Origin: Clostridia bacterium
GTDB taxonomy: Bacteria > Bacillota > Clostridia > Oscillospirales > Acutalibacteraceae
Direction: 5' to 3'
Assembly (NCBI GenBank): GCA_017548045.1
Contig: JAFYNR010000054.1
Location: 1 to 52,312 of the forward strand
Length of the DNA: 52,312 nucleotides
In this document: positions 1-7,848 of the stretch, piece after piece
How the letters are laid out: each line of letters begins with the position of its first letter
Position numbering within the stretch: position 1 is the stretch's first letter
Translations under genes and position numbers: made by a program
The notes under the pieces: model-generated
Told to the model about the DNA's origin: nothing
Seen by the model: only the letters and a program-made list of their open reading frames with translations
The model's database searches: none

Positions 1-1
1 A

Positions 2-979
2 GAGGGACTTCCTATTGAGGAATGTGTTTCAACCATTGCGGCAACTCTTCCCGTCTGCTCCGTCAGAGGCGTTGCATATTCAACCTTTACGATTATTCAT
101 CTGAAAAACAACGATATTGCAGAGGTTATTCAGTATGATAATCCGCAGGTAATCGTTATCCGTGACGAGCAGAATTATGATTACCCCAAAACCGAAATGA
201 ATATCGGCGGCAAAAAGATTTTCAAGAGTGTAATAAAGCTTCGCGAGAATGATATTTTTGTTGCAATGAGTGACGGATGCCCTCACGCAGGCATAGGAAT
301 GTCGTATAATTTCGGCTGGAAGCGAGAAGATATAATTTCGTTTATCGAAACTCTTGCTCCCGTCGGCTACACGGCAAAAACCCTTTCAACAATTATTGTT
401 GACGAATGCTTCAAGCTCTATGGCGGCAAACCCGGTGACGATGCAACCGCTTGTGTTGTGCGTGTCAGAAAGCGTGAGCCGATGAATATCCTTTTCGGAC
501 CTCCGTCAAACAGAGACGATGCAAACAGAATGATGTCGCTCTTTTTCTCTAAAGAGGGCAAACACATCATCTGCGGCGGCACAACATCTTCCATTGCCGC
601 AAAATATCTTAATAAACCGATTAAGGCAAGCCTCAATTTTGAAAAAGCCGATGTGCCTCCCATTGCGGAAATCGAGGGAGTTGACCTTGTAACCGAAGGT
701 GTTATCACAGTCAACAAAGTTCTTGAATATGCAAAAGATTATCTCGGCGAAAACGAACACTATGAGCATTGGAGCTTAAAGCGTGACGGTGCTTCATTAA
801 TTTCCCGCTTGCTTTTTGAAGAAGCAACTGATATAAATTTCTATGTGGGCAGAGCAATCAATCCGGCTCATCAGAATCCCGATCTGCCCATTAATTTCAG
901 CATAAAAATGAATCTTGTTGAGGAACTTTCCGCTTGCCTCAAAAAGATGGGTAAACGCATTAAGGTCAGCTACTTTTAA
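2..979 (+). CDS. SpoIIE-family (PP2C) serine phosphatase, 5' end outside window
   Basis: The frame is open from the first bases of the window, so the gene starts upstream; 325 residues are visible. Metal-binding motifs of the PP2C/SpoIIE fold are present: AMSDG near visible residue 91 and GKPGDDAT near residue 142. These predict dephosphorylation of phosphoserine/threonine on a protein partner. About 165 residues follow the phosphatase domain and form a separate C-terminal region (starting near ILFGPPSN) that I do not recognise. The hydrogenase gene starts 11 bp downstream with its own Shine-Dalgarno (AAGGAG), so the two are probably cotranscribed. Pairing of such phosphatases with group B or sensory [FeFe]-hydrogenases is known in Clostridia. 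Fold assignment is solid; the substrate is unknown. Confidence 0.82.
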   Translation, partial: EGLPIEECVSTIAATLPVCSVRGVAYSTFTIIHLKNNDIAEVIQYDNPQVIVIRDEQNYDYPKTEMNIGGKKIFKSVIKLRENDIFVAMSDGCPHAGIGMSYNFGWKREDIISFIETLAPVGYTAKTLSTIIVDECFKLYGGKPGDDATACVVRVRKREPMNILFGPPSNRDDANRMMSLFFSKEGKHIICGGTTSSIAAKYLNKPIKASLNFEKADVPPIAEIEGVDLVTEGVITVNKVLEYAKDYLGENEHYEHWSLKRDGASLISRLLFEEATDINFYVGRAINPAHQNPDLPINFSIKMNLVEELSACLKKMGKRIKVSYF

Positions 980-990
980 GGAGAATTATT

Positions 991-2412
991 ATGAGAAAGT
1001 TTGACACCAAAGTTCAATATCTTAAATACAAAGTTCTGCGTGAAGTTGCAAGACTCTCGTGGAATGATACCTTGTATGACAACATTCTCGATATCCCCAA
1101 GAATCTTGTTCCCGGTAATGAACCTACAATGCGTTGCTGTGTTTATAAAGAGCGTGCAATTCTTGCCGAAAGAGTAAAAATTGCAATGGGCGGTGATAAG
1201 AATAACCATAATGTTATCGAGGTTATCGATATCGCCTGCGATGAATGCCCCGTCGGCGGTTACGAAGTAACAAATGCCTGCCGTGGCTGTCTTGCTCACA
1301 GGTGCGAGGATGTATGCAAAAAAGGCGCAATCACATTCGATAACAACCATGTTGCACACATTGATAAATCAAAGTGTGTTGAATGCGGTGCATGTGCAAA
1401 GGTTTGTCCTTATACTGCTATTGTCAGCAGAAAAAGACCTTGCCAGAGTGCTTGCAAAATCAAGGCTATTTCAATGAATGAGCATAAGGCGGCTGAAATC
1501 AATAACGATAAGTGTACCGCTTGCGGTGCTTGTGTTTATCAGTGTCCCTTCGGTGCGATAATGGATAAATCCTATATGGTAAATGTTATCGACATCATCA
1601 AAAAGAGCGAAGAAAACAAGAAATACAAGGTCTATGCAGTTGTTGCACCCTCAATTTCAAGCCAGTTCACCTATGCAAAGCTTGGCCAGGTTATCAGCGG
1701 ACTCAAAGAACTCGGATTCTTTACCGTTGTTGAAGCTGCACTCGGTGCGGATATGGTTGCAATGGCTGAGTCAAAAGAGCTTGCGGAAAAAGGTTTCCTC
1801 ACAAGTTCATGTTGTCCTGCATTCGTTTCTTATGTGAAGTCTGCATTCCCTCAGCTTGCAGAACATATTTCGCATAATCTTTCACCCATGGCGGAGCTTG
1901 CAAAGTACATCAAAGAAACCGATGAAGGTGCAAAAGTTGTTTTCATCGGACCTTGCACAGCAAAGAAAGCGGAAGCACAGCTTGAATCAGTCAAGCCTTA
2001 TGTTGACAGCGTTCTTACCTTTGAAGAGCTTCAGGCACTCTTGGACAGCAAGGACATCGACATCACAACTCTCGAAGAAGATGTGCTTGATAACGCATCG
2101 TATTTCGGCAGAATTTTTGCAAGAAGCGGCGGACTTTCAGATGCAGTTGCTCAGGCGATGAAAGAGCAGAATATTGAGTTTGACCTCAAACCCGCAGTCT
2201 GTGACGGAATTGAAGCCTGCAAGCTTGCACTTCTCAAAAAGAGCAAGAATGTTCTTGATGCAAACTTCATTGAAGGTATGGCTTGTGTCGGCGGATGCAT
2301 CGGCGGCGCAGGCTGCCTCACTCACGGCGAGAAGAACAAATCCGAAGTCGATAAATACGGCAGAGAAGCAATGGAAAAAACAATCTCCGATGCCGTTTCA
2401 ATCTTAAAATAA
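991..2412 (+). CDS. [FeFe]-hydrogenase with ferredoxin-like Fe-S domains (group B-like)
   Basis: This 473-residue protein should bind the H-cluster and interconvert protons and H2, or sense H2. The N-terminal third is Cys-rich, with two ferredoxin motifs (CVECGACAKVCP near residue 130 and CTACGACVYQCP near residue 175) and extra Cys before them, indicating at least two [4Fe-4S] clusters. The H-cluster signatures are SSCCPAF (about 272-278), GPCTAKK (about 320-326) and MACVGGCIGG (about 430-439). L2 lacks the Met of classical group A enzymes and L1 ends in AF rather than GW, as in the less studied group B. It is cytoplasmic, with no signal peptide or membrane segment. The SpoIIE-type phosphatase immediately upstream suggests a regulatory or redox-sensing role. 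No HydE/F/G maturases are in the window. Confidence 0.9.
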   Translation: MRKFDTKVQYLKYKVLREVARLSWNDTLYDNILDIPKNLVPGNEPTMRCCVYKERAILAERVKIAMGGDKNNHNVIEVIDIACDECPVGGYEVTNACRGCLAHRCEDVCKKGAITFDNNHVAHIDKSKCVECGACAKVCPYTAIVSRKRPCQSACKIKAISMNEHKAAEINNDKCTACGACVYQCPFGAIMDKSYMVNVIDIIKKSEENKKYKVYAVVAPSISSQFTYAKLGQVISGLKELGFFTVVEAALGADMVAMAESKELAEKGFLTSSCCPAFVSYVKSAFPQLAEHISHNLSPMAELAKYIKETDEGAKVVFIGPCTAKKAEAQLESVKPYVDSVLTFEELQALLDSKDIDITTLEEDVLDNASYFGRIFARSGGLSDAVAQAMKEQNIEFDLKPAVCDGIEACKLALLKKSKNVLDANFIEGMACVGGCIGGAGCLTHGEKNKSEVDKYGREAMEKTISDAVSILK

Positions 2413-2447
2413 ATTTAAGCCTTATTCAAAATATCTACCCCATCTGC

Positions 2448-2483
2448 AAAAGCACCGAGTGTTCAACCCGGTGCTTTTGTCTT
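2448..2483 (+). terminator. Rho-independent terminator after the hydrogenase
   Basis: A 10-bp perfect stem, AAAAGCACCG (2448-2457) with CGGTGCTTTT (2469-2478), is followed by a T-rich tail. It closes the phosphatase-hydrogenase unit. Confidence 0.85.
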
Positions 2484-2587
2484 TTCAAAACTTTCAAAAT
2501 AATCAAAAAATTAACATTAATAAACCCCTGAATGATTGCAACAATAATAAGGCAAACGCAAATTGAATTTGAAGGGGTGTAAACGAA

Positions 2588-2740
2588 ATGTCAAAGAACA
2601 ATTCAGTAGTTCCTCAGGCAAGAGCCGCTCTTGACCAGTTCAAGATGGAAGCTGCAAGAGAAGTAGGCGTTAACCTTAAGCAGGGTTACAACGGCGACCT
2701 CACTTCAAAGGAAGCAGGTTCATTAGAACATCTATGTTGA
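2588..2740 (+). pseudogene. Alpha/beta-type SASP, N-terminal fragment (split by prophage)
   Basis: After a good ribosome binding site (AAGGGG, 2573-2578) and ATG 2588, 45 codons match an alpha/beta-type small acid-soluble spore protein. They include the region around the GPR germination-protease cleavage site (EAAREVGVNL, B. subtilis SspA has EIASEFGVNL) and end in SKEAGS. The conserved family continuation GSVGG is missing. Five prophage-encoded codons (LEHLC) and a stop follow. The missing C-terminal half lies at 36180-36236 in the correct phase. Alpha/beta SASPs coat forespore DNA and protect it from UV and heat. The present 50-residue product lacks the second helix and should not bind DNA. 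No sigma-G promoter could be assigned with confidence in the 170 bp upstream. Confidence 0.93.
2703..2740. other. attL of the prophage (core TTCA 2719-2722)
   Basis: The host SASP sequence ends in GGTTCA and phage sequence continues TTAGAACATC. The four bases TTCA are shared with attR at 36176-36179. The phage half-site TTAGAACATCTATGTT (2723-2738) is the near-inverse of the phage half-site at attR. The centre of this dyad falls on the dinucleotide TC (2720-2721), as expected for a large serine recombinase crossover. The exact cut is inferred. Confidence 0.85.
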
Positions 2741-2760
2741 AGGTAATAGATATAAAAATT

Positions 2761-4392
2761 TTACACTTTCAATTTAACATCAAGCTCAATTGCTGGATTG
2801 TTCCAATTGCTTTTTTTGTTGGAGGATTGTACCCGCTGCGGCTTTTCTCTGTAATAATCAATCCTTTCAATGCAAGCCTTTAACAGCTCATTTTTTAAAA
2901 CTGCTTCTGCGGCGGGATCTTTCAGCGTAATAATGGCATCCTTAAAGGTTTTAATTTTTTCTTTGTAATCAATTGGGGCGGGTTGCGATTCATAAGCCTT
3001 GCGCAGCGCTTGTTTAACATCTTCTTTTTCTTTCAACAGTTTTTTGTTAAGCTGTTTAAAAATCTCTGCGGGCATTCTTTGCGAGGGGTCGGGGTGCGCT
3101 TGCTGTTCCCATTGTGTCAGCTCTTTTGCTTCCAGCTCTTTCAATTTCTTTTCAAGTGTCTTTATTAGCTGAGCATGCAGCTTGCTTGAATCGCTTTCAT
3201 CGTTTTTTATGCAAATTTCAAAATCTTCGATGCTATGTTCAAGGGTTTGGCAAACAAGGTCACTTATTTCAGCATAAGTGCATGACCCTGCGCCGCACCT
3301 CGCTTGATCTATGCAGGAGAATCGGGGCGCGCATTTTTCGTTACCTTGTTTATCTCGGAAATATTTTAATACCATTACTTTGCCGCAGTTACGGCAATAT
3401 AAAAGCGTTGCAAATGGGTTGCGGAGTTTCGTGGTTGGTTTTGTTCGGGGGTTGTTTCCGATGCGGTTTTGAACTCTTTCAAAAAGCTCAGGGGATATAA
3501 TGCCGTTGTGCTTACCTTCATATACAAGCCGATTTTCAGCATTTCCTTGCGGGCGGGTTTTCTTGAATTTGCCATCTTCAACGATAGTTATTGTGGGTCG
3601 CCAGTTTCCTTTAACTTTGCCGATATAGTGAATATTTTTCAACATTTCTTTAAGTGTGGTTGCTGACCATTGTTCACCTTTTGGCGGCTTAATTCCCAGC
3701 TCATCAAGGCGATAGCAAATTGACATTCTTCCCATTCCCTGATTGCCGTACATATCAAAAATCATCCTGACAACATTTGCCTCATCGGGGTTTTCTTTAA
3801 GTGTGGGATATTCTTTTTTGCCTTCTTTCACCTTGATTTTTTCATATCCATAAGGCGGCACAGATGCAATATAATTTCCTTGACTTAGTGAAATATCCCT
3901 GCCCCTTTTTTGAATTTTTTTATAGTAATTTAAATAATCGTTGCCCTTTTTCAATTCAGCTTCAAAAGCGTTCCAGTCATCTTCTTCGTGAAGGTCGTAC
4001 AGTCTTTCGCTGAATCTGTCGGCAGTGATAATATATGTATTTGTATGTTTCAGCAGCTTCATTATTCTGCCGATATCCTCTAAATCGCCGCGGGTTAATC
4101 GTTGCGGCTCTACAATTTTTACCGCTTTGTATTTGGGTGATTCGATTAAGCGCAAAACCTTGTTAATTTCGGGGCGTTCTTTGATTGTTTCACCTGATAC
4201 AATTTCCCTGAATCGGTTTTCTTCGGGCACTAATGCGCCCAAATGCTTTATATCCCATTCGTCAAGAATAGCCTCATGCTTTGCAAGAATTTCCTCAACC
4301 GTCAATAATGGATCATCGGATTGACTTTTTCGCAGATAGTCAATAATTTCATAGGGTTTGAAAAGCTCCGCATAATTATAAAAACGATACAT
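2761..4392 (-). CDS. Large serine recombinase (phage integrase/excisionase)
   Basis: This 543-residue protein has the order typical of large serine integrases. The N-terminal catalytic domain carries YLRKS, with the nucleophile probably Ser23, and QRLTR near residue 98. A recombinase domain follows (about 165-290, ASVPPYGYEK onward). Next comes a zinc beta-ribbon (CRNCGKV near residue 333 paired with later Cys in SCIDQARCGAGSC), and then a charged coiled-coil tail (about 395-500). It cuts both att sites at a central dinucleotide and joins them through 5'-phosphoserine links. The stop codon lies 20 bp from attL, the usual place for the enzyme that made the insertion. Start ATG 4392 has a run of A/G upstream (AAAAGGATG). 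Excision would need a directionality factor, not identified here. Confidence 0.95.
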   Translation of the reverse strand: MYRFYNYAELFKPYEIIDYLRKSQSDDPLLTVEEILAKHEAILDEWDIKHLGALVPEENRFREIVSGETIKERPEINKVLRLIESPKYKAVKIVEPQRLTRGDLEDIGRIMKLLKHTNTYIITADRFSERLYDLHEEDDWNAFEAELKKGNDYLNYYKKIQKRGRDISLSQGNYIASVPPYGYEKIKVKEGKKEYPTLKENPDEANVVRMIFDMYGNQGMGRMSICYRLDELGIKPPKGEQWSATTLKEMLKNIHYIGKVKGNWRPTITIVEDGKFKKTRPQGNAENRLVYEGKHNGIISPELFERVQNRIGNNPRTKPTTKLRNPFATLLYCRNCGKVMVLKYFRDKQGNEKCAPRFSCIDQARCGAGSCTYAEISDLVCQTLEHSIEDFEICIKNDESDSSKLHAQLIKTLEKKLKELEAKELTQWEQQAHPDPSQRMPAEIFKQLNKKLLKEKEDVKQALRKAYESQPAPIDYKEKIKTFKDAIITLKDPAAEAVLKNELLKACIERIDYYREKPQRVQSSNKKSNWNNPAIELDVKLKV

Positions 4393-4463
4393 AAAAACAT
4401 CCTTTTCAAAATCTTTGATGTGTTCGACAATTTTTAGTTTTTTGTGTCAACGCCTTTGTGTTA

Positions 4464-4904
4464 TTATTTTGATAACATTTCCCTTTGCTCTGCAAGGCGT
4501 TCCTCATACATTTGCTTTATATCTGTTATGCGTATTTCGCAATCTTTTCGCACATCGGCAATTCTTACCTCGCAAAGTGCCTTTATATCTTCGTTTCTTG
4601 TTTCGTGAAATTTTGTTATTTCGGCAATTTGATTTTCGTATGATTCTTTAAGCGCTAAGGTTGCGTTTGTGTCAATTTCTTGTTTTTTGTCAAAACCTAC
4701 TGCATCATTCGGGTTGCCGCCCATTGATAATATAAGCTTCATAATTGTTAAAAATCCTGAATTTTTAAGGTTTTTGCCTGCGCAGATATTCCTTATAGTT
4801 GAAACAGGAATACAGCTGACTTGTGCCATGCTTTCATATGTATAATTACCAGCCTTTTTTAATGCGATAATATAATCTCTTGTTTTTTCAAGCAAAACAT
4901 CCAT
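4464..4904 (-). CDS. XRE-like helix-turn-helix protein with coiled-coil tail
   Basis: This 146-residue protein has two parts. Residues 1-65 resemble an XRE helix-turn-helix (YESMAQVSCIPVSTIRNICAG is split over the second and third helices). Residues 75-146 form a long charged coiled coil with repeated E-x-R-I-x-D-I steps (RIADVRKDCEIRITDIKQ). It is encoded just upstream of the serine recombinase on the same strand with a 71-bp gap, so the two are probably cotranscribed. It may regulate integration or partner with the recombinase, but its function is unknown. No membrane segment is seen. Confidence 0.7.
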   Translation of the reverse strand: MDVLLEKTRDYIIALKKAGNYTYESMAQVSCIPVSTIRNICAGKNLKNSGFLTIMKLILSMGGNPNDAVGFDKKQEIDTNATLALKESYENQIAEITKFHETRNEDIKALCEVRIADVRKDCEIRITDIKQMYEERLAEQREMLSK

Positions 4905-5047
4905 TTTTTATCACTTCCATATAAAATTTGATACATTTACCGCAAAGTTTGATTACCTAAAAATCAAAATTTGAGCATTGAATTTTAGTTTGAATTATTT
5001 TACAATTTGACCAACGAAACGCCGATTGCGAAAGGAAGGTTTTACCC

Positions 5048-5194
5048 ATGCCGAACGAAAAAGAATATATTGCCGAAATCAACAGCCTTTTAAACCTTGC
5101 GGATTTGGAGCTTATTGATTTTATATATCAGCTTTTGCAACAGAGCGTTTTCGAATCAATCACCCTTTCAGAAACGCATCAACAACCTGCTTAA
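5048..5194 (+). CDS. Small protein (48 aa) convergent to the repressor
   Basis: ATG 5048 follows GGAAGG (5033-5038). The product is acidic and helical (LLNLADLELIDFIYQLLQQ) and resembles short proteins found beside XRE repressors in Firmicutes phages and conjugative elements. The last 35 bp overlap the end of the repressor gene on the other strand. Function unknown; expression is supported only by the ribosome binding site and family resemblance. Confidence 0.5.
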   Translation: MPNEKEYIAEINSLLNLADLELIDFIYQLLQQSVFESITLSETHQQPA

Positions 5195-5543
5195 TGCTTG
5201 CAAGCTGTTCAGGGTTTAATTTGTTGATGCCTTCAATTAAATTTGCAAATTCTTTATCGCTCCGCATCCTTACTGTTAATTCAGCAAGGGTGCTGTTTTT
5301 TTGCTGCATTTCTCTGTGTTCCGCTGTTTTATCCTCAATTAAATCGCTTTTTAGAATTCCGAAATATTGCGCAAGCTTTTCGATTTTGTCTATGCGCGGA
5401 AACTTTTTGCCTTTTAGCCATTCGTTAAATGTTGGAGCAGAAACGCCAACAACCGCAGCCATTTCTTTTTGGTTTTTTCCTGAACGCTCCATATAATATT
5501 TAAGGTTTTTAGCAAAAACATCTTTTGACCATTCGGCTTTCAT
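5160..5543 (-). CDS. CI-like XRE repressor
   Basis: This 127-residue protein carries an N-terminal XRE helix-turn-helix (about 10-62: NLKYYMERSGKNQKEMAAVV, then SAPTFNEWLKGKKFP) and a short helical C-terminal part. It has no LexA-like autocleavage domain, so induction is probably not by simple RecA-driven self-cleavage. It is divergent from a Cro-like gene across a 168-bp control region with repeated ATTAGCT elements. ATG 5543 has GGAGGCG at the right distance. The likely role is maintaining lysogeny by repressing the rightward early promoter. Confidence 0.85.
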   Translation of the reverse strand: MKAEWSKDVFAKNLKYYMERSGKNQKEMAAVVGVSAPTFNEWLKGKKFPRIDKIEKLAQYFGILKSDLIEDKTAEHREMQQKNSTLAELTVRMRSDKEFANLIEGINKLNPEQLASIKQVVDAFLKG

Positions 5544-5570
5544 TTAATCGCCTCCATGAGTTTTGGATAA

Positions 5571-5685
5571 ATTTTACACCTTATTAGCTAAAAAGTAAAT
5601 AGATTTAGCAAAAAATTTGCCAAAAGCTATTGACAAAATTTTCTTGAAATAGTATTATGTGTGTGTCGATTAGCTTAAAGCTAAT
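5571..5685. promoter_or_regulatory. Divergent repressor/Cro control region with operators
   Basis: Rightward promoter: TTGACA (5630-5635), 17 bp, TATTAT (5653-5658), serving the Cro-like gene. Leftward promoter: TTTACT (minus strand, 5594-5599), 17 bp, TAAAAT (5571-5576), serving the repressor. The palindrome ATTAGCTTAAAGCTAAT (5669-5685) has perfect 8-bp arms and sits just downstream of the rightward -10. A half-site ATTAGCTA (5583-5590) lies between the leftward -35 and -10. The same palindrome recurs at 5907-5923. These look like CI/Cro operators. Confidence 0.75.
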
Positions 5686-5711
5686 AGCGAACGATGAAAG
5701 GTGGTGCAAAT

Positions 5712-5903
5712 ATGCCTCAGATCACATTGAAAGCCGCAAGGGTGAACGCTGGGCTTACTCAGTCGGCGGCAGCGGAAAAACTTAATGTATCAATCAGTAC
5801 GGTTAAAAGTTGGGAAAAGGGCAAGACCTTTCCGAAACAGCCGCAGATTGAACAGCTTTGCGAAATTTACGGTGTATCTTATGACAATATTTTTTTTAAT
5901 TAA
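5712..5903 (+). CDS. Cro-like XRE protein
   Basis: This 63-residue protein is nearly all XRE domain (ARVNAGLTQSAAAEKLNVS, then TVKSWEKGKTFPKQPQIEQL). ATG 5712 is preferred over the in-frame ATG 5694 because AAAGGTGG (5697-5704) is correctly spaced before it. It is the first rightward gene and is divergent from the repressor, the place of a Cro or antirepressor-type regulator. Copies of the operator palindrome lie on both sides of the gene. Confidence 0.8.
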   Translation: MPQITLKAARVNAGLTQSAAAEKLNVSISTVKSWEKGKTFPKQPQIEQLCEIYGVSYDNIFFN

Positions 5904-5906
5904 ACG

Positions 5907-5923
5907 ATTAGCTTAAAGCTAAT
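5907..5923. promoter_or_regulatory. Second operator palindrome
   Basis: ATTAGCTTAAAGCTAAT again, identical over 17 bp (19 with the preceding CG) to the copy at 5669-5685. It begins 3 bp after the Cro-like stop and ends 18 bp before the next start. Such a downstream operator could block elongation or mark a second control point. Confidence 0.7.
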
Positions 5924-5941
5924 TAATGGGAGGCGGTTTGT

Positions 5942-6106
5942 ATGGATTCATACAACACAACAACATTTAATTTCCCGAATGCAATTGTAAGAGTGCATCG
6001 CCCTGAGCTTACGGATCAGGAACGCAGCAAGCGAATGAAGGCGATTCACAAAGCCTCAGCCGACTTGCTGAAAGAAGTTGAAAAAAGAAAAACAGAAAGG
6101 AATTGA
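5942..6106 (+). CDS. Small early phage protein (54 aa)
   Basis: ATG 5942 has GGGAGG (5928-5933) upstream. The basic, helical product (ERSKRMKAIHKASADLL) has no recognised domain. It is the first gene after the second operator and is followed 5 bp later by another small gene, so it belongs to the early operon. Function unknown. Confidence 0.55.
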   Translation: MDSYNTTTFNFPNAIVRVHRPELTDQERSKRMKAIHKASADLLKEVEKRKTERN

Positions 6107-6111
6107 GAACA

Positions 6112-6300
6112 ATGAAAAAAATTAAAGGTTTTATTAATTTGGCCGTCTTAGCTGCCCCAGCTATCGGCTTTTTTGTATGCTGCGCAGCTGTAACCTGTAT
6201 GCAGGCGGGCGAGCCTTTTGCGGGCAAGTTAATCGGCGGCCTTATTGTAATGGCCATTTTGCCCGCTGTTGCCTTTTTCGGAGGGCTTGCGAATGTTTGA
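6112..6300 (+). CDS. Small membrane protein (62 aa)
   Basis: ATG 6112 has AAAGGA upstream. Two hydrophobic segments (about residues 7-29 and 40-60) predict a two-pass membrane hairpin. It lies in the early region rather than beside the amidase, so a classical holin role is not suggested. It may act in superinfection exclusion or membrane recruitment, but no family is recognised. Confidence 0.55.
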   Translation: MKKIKGFINLAVLAAPAIGFFVCCAAVTCMQAGEPFAGKLIGGLIVMAILPAVAFFGGLANV

Positions 6301-6382
6301 AAAATCACATGAGTTAAGAGATATGATGCTTTGGGCGGGCTTTGTTTTTGGCGTTCTTTGCGCTGGCGCTGCCCTTATTTAA
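6293..6382 (+). CDS. Very small membrane protein (29 aa)
   Basis: ATG 6293 overlaps the previous stop and has GGAGGG (6280-6285) upstream. The product is a short charged N-terminus plus one hydrophobic helix (LWAGFVFGVLCAGAALI). The overlap and strong ribosome binding site support translation, but the length makes this tentative. Confidence 0.4.
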   Translation: MFEKSHELRDMMLWAGFVFGVLCAGAALI

Positions 6383-6394
6383 CGGAGGATCAAA

Positions 6395-6736
6395 ATGGAT
6401 AAAACAAGATTGTTAACCGTAATTGAAGAACTCGGCGAGGCAATACAGCAGTATAAAGCTGCGCGCGAGGATAGCAATGCCGAAATTGAATATTTGAGGC
6501 ATGAGCTGAAAGAACATCAAAGCATTATTGTTGACCTTGAAAAAAAGCTTAATTATGAAGTTGAAAACAAACGGCGAAGGCTTGAAAAATTCACGCCTTG
6601 CATTGCTTGCAAAAGTTTTGATGTTGTTGACGGCGTAAGGAAATGCTGTAATTTTGGGTTGCCTTTTCCTGATGGCACAATACAGCCTGAATTGTTCGGC
6701 TGCAATTATGCTGTTGAACGGGGTACGCAATTATGA
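6395..6736 (+). CDS. Coiled-coil protein with Cys cluster (113 aa)
   Basis: ATG 6395 follows CGGAGG. Residues 1-65 form a coiled coil. Residues 66-105 hold CIAC, a CC pair and a final Cys, which look like a small metal-binding knuckle. Its end overlaps the next start by 4 bp, showing tight translational coupling in the early operon. Function unknown. Confidence 0.6.
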   Translation: MDKTRLLTVIEELGEAIQQYKAAREDSNAEIEYLRHELKEHQSIIVDLEKKLNYEVENKRRRLEKFTPCIACKSFDVVDGVRKCCNFGLPFPDGTIQPELFGCNYAVERGTQL

Positions 6737-6936
6737 GTAAAAAAATTAAGCGCATTAACGCGCTGCCTGTATGCAGCGCAACATTGAGAGAAAAATGCGC
6801 AATACATAATTTTTGTGAAAATGCTTGGTGCATAGATGGTTGCCCCATTTATAAACGGGGAGAGCCTTGCCGATGTGCTGAATATATGGAATCAGGCCGC
6901 GGCTGCCCGCACTTCCGAAAGGCGGTTGATACATAA
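6733..6936 (+). CDS. Cys-rich small protein (67 aa)
   Basis: Ten Cys in 67 residues, spaced as C..C..C..C..C..C.C..C, with His, suggest one or two zinc sites. It overlaps the previous gene by ATGA and the next by 1 bp. No known family is recognised; similar short Cys-rich proteins are common in clostridial phage early regions. Confidence 0.6.
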   Translation: MSKKIKRINALPVCSATLREKCAIHNFCENAWCIDGCPIYKRGEPCRCAEYMESGRGCPHFRKAVDT

Positions 6937-7262
6937 TGCAGGATTTGCAAAAGAGTTTAAATAGCCTGTTTGATTTGCTGCACGCTGCATTAACGCAAAT
7001 CGGCAAACGCGGCGAGGAATATGCCCTTGCTGAGGCCGATTATAGAACAGAGTTATCAAAGCGGATGCTTGAACGAAAAACGGAGGGCATTGCAGCAACG
7101 ATTTTAAGCGATGTTTGCCGCGGTGAGCCTGATATTGCAAACCTTAAATTTCAGCGCGATTGCGCTGAGGCAAAATATAAGGCAGCATTAGAGGCCGTGA
7201 ATGTTTACAAGCTTAAAATTAAAAGCCTTGAGGCACAAATTGAAAGGGAATGGAGGGGCTGA
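6936..7262 (+). CDS. Helical early phage protein (108 aa)
   Basis: Almost entirely helical and charged, with two blocks (5-50 and 70-105) that could form an antiparallel coiled coil. It resembles helical proteins seen upstream of SSB and recombination genes in Gram-positive phages, but I cannot name a family. It starts at the last base of the previous stop and lies in the early operon. Confidence 0.6.
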   Translation: MQDLQKSLNSLFDLLHAALTQIGKRGEEYALAEADYRTELSKRMLERKTEGIAATILSDVCRGEPDIANLKFQRDCAEAKYKAALEAVNVYKLKIKSLEAQIEREWRG

Positions 7263-7264
7263 AA

Positions 7265-7480
7265 ATGGATGCTGATATTATTTTACCCGCCGTTTTTGTT
7301 CCGCTTGGGTTTTTGCTTTTTTATGAGGCTGGCAAACGCAAATTGCTTGAATATACATTAAAACGGATTTTTGGAATTTTGGATGCTGCGAATAAAACCG
7401 CTGCGGAAGATGTTGCAGGCCTGCCTGAATCAGCAAAACAGGCTTTGCTTGATAGCTTTATGAAAGGGGCGTACAAATGA
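7265..7480 (+). CDS. Small membrane-anchored protein (71 aa)
   Basis: ATG 7265 is preferred over ATG 7250 because GGAGGGG (7253-7259) lies just before it. A single N-terminal hydrophobic segment (about 4-22) precedes a helical cytoplasmic part. The end overlaps the next start by 4 bp. Function unknown. Confidence 0.55.
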   Translation: MDADIILPAVFVPLGFLLFYEAGKRKLLEYTLKRIFGILDAANKTAAEDVAGLPESAKQALLDSFMKGAYK

Positions 7481-7848
7481 CAAAAAAGCGTTTTGTTAAA
7501 TTGCTTATGTCTTATGGCGTGCAGAGAAATGAGGCGCAGCAGATTGCCCGCGATTTCAACGGCCAAAACATTCCATATAAAACAGCTTACCCAGCTGCAA
7601 CATTCTGTTTTGCATCGCGCTTACGCGTTCGGGTGCTGGTAAAGGGCTTTAAAGAATTATCCGAGGCAATTCGCAGCAGGGTAATTCCCGCGCTTGACAA
7701 ACTAAAAGAGGCTGTTGCTGCTGCTTATGAGGCTTGTGATGAGGCCAAAAAATCCCCCCGCCCTGATTACGGGCAAACCCCAAAAACAACAAGAAAACCC
7801 TATATAAAACCTATTACAAAAAGCAGATCGAGAGAAGGGAAAAAGTAA
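7477..7848 (+). CDS. Basic early phage protein (123 aa)
   Basis: A basic protein with a helical first half and a disordered Lys/Arg/Pro-rich tail. The motif of successive short helices followed by NIPYKTAYP resembles small phage proteins of unknown function. It overlaps its neighbours by 4 bp and 1 bp. The tail suggests nucleic-acid contact, which is inference only. Confidence 0.55.
   Translation: MTKKRFVKLLMSYGVQRNEAQQIARDFNGQNIPYKTAYPAATFCFASRLRVRVLVKGFKELSEAIRSRVIPALDKLKEAVAAAYEACDEAKKSPRPDYGQTPKTTRKPYIKPITKSRSREGKK

Noticed and set aside
2503-2560. Sigma-G promoter before the SASP gene
   Set aside because: CATTAATA and GAATGA elements occur but not at the correct spacing, so no call was made.
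4464-5194. Toxin-antitoxin pair from the XRE coiled-coil gene and the 48-aa gene
   Set aside because: The genes are divergent, have no toxin-like fold and lack the overlap typical of such pairs.
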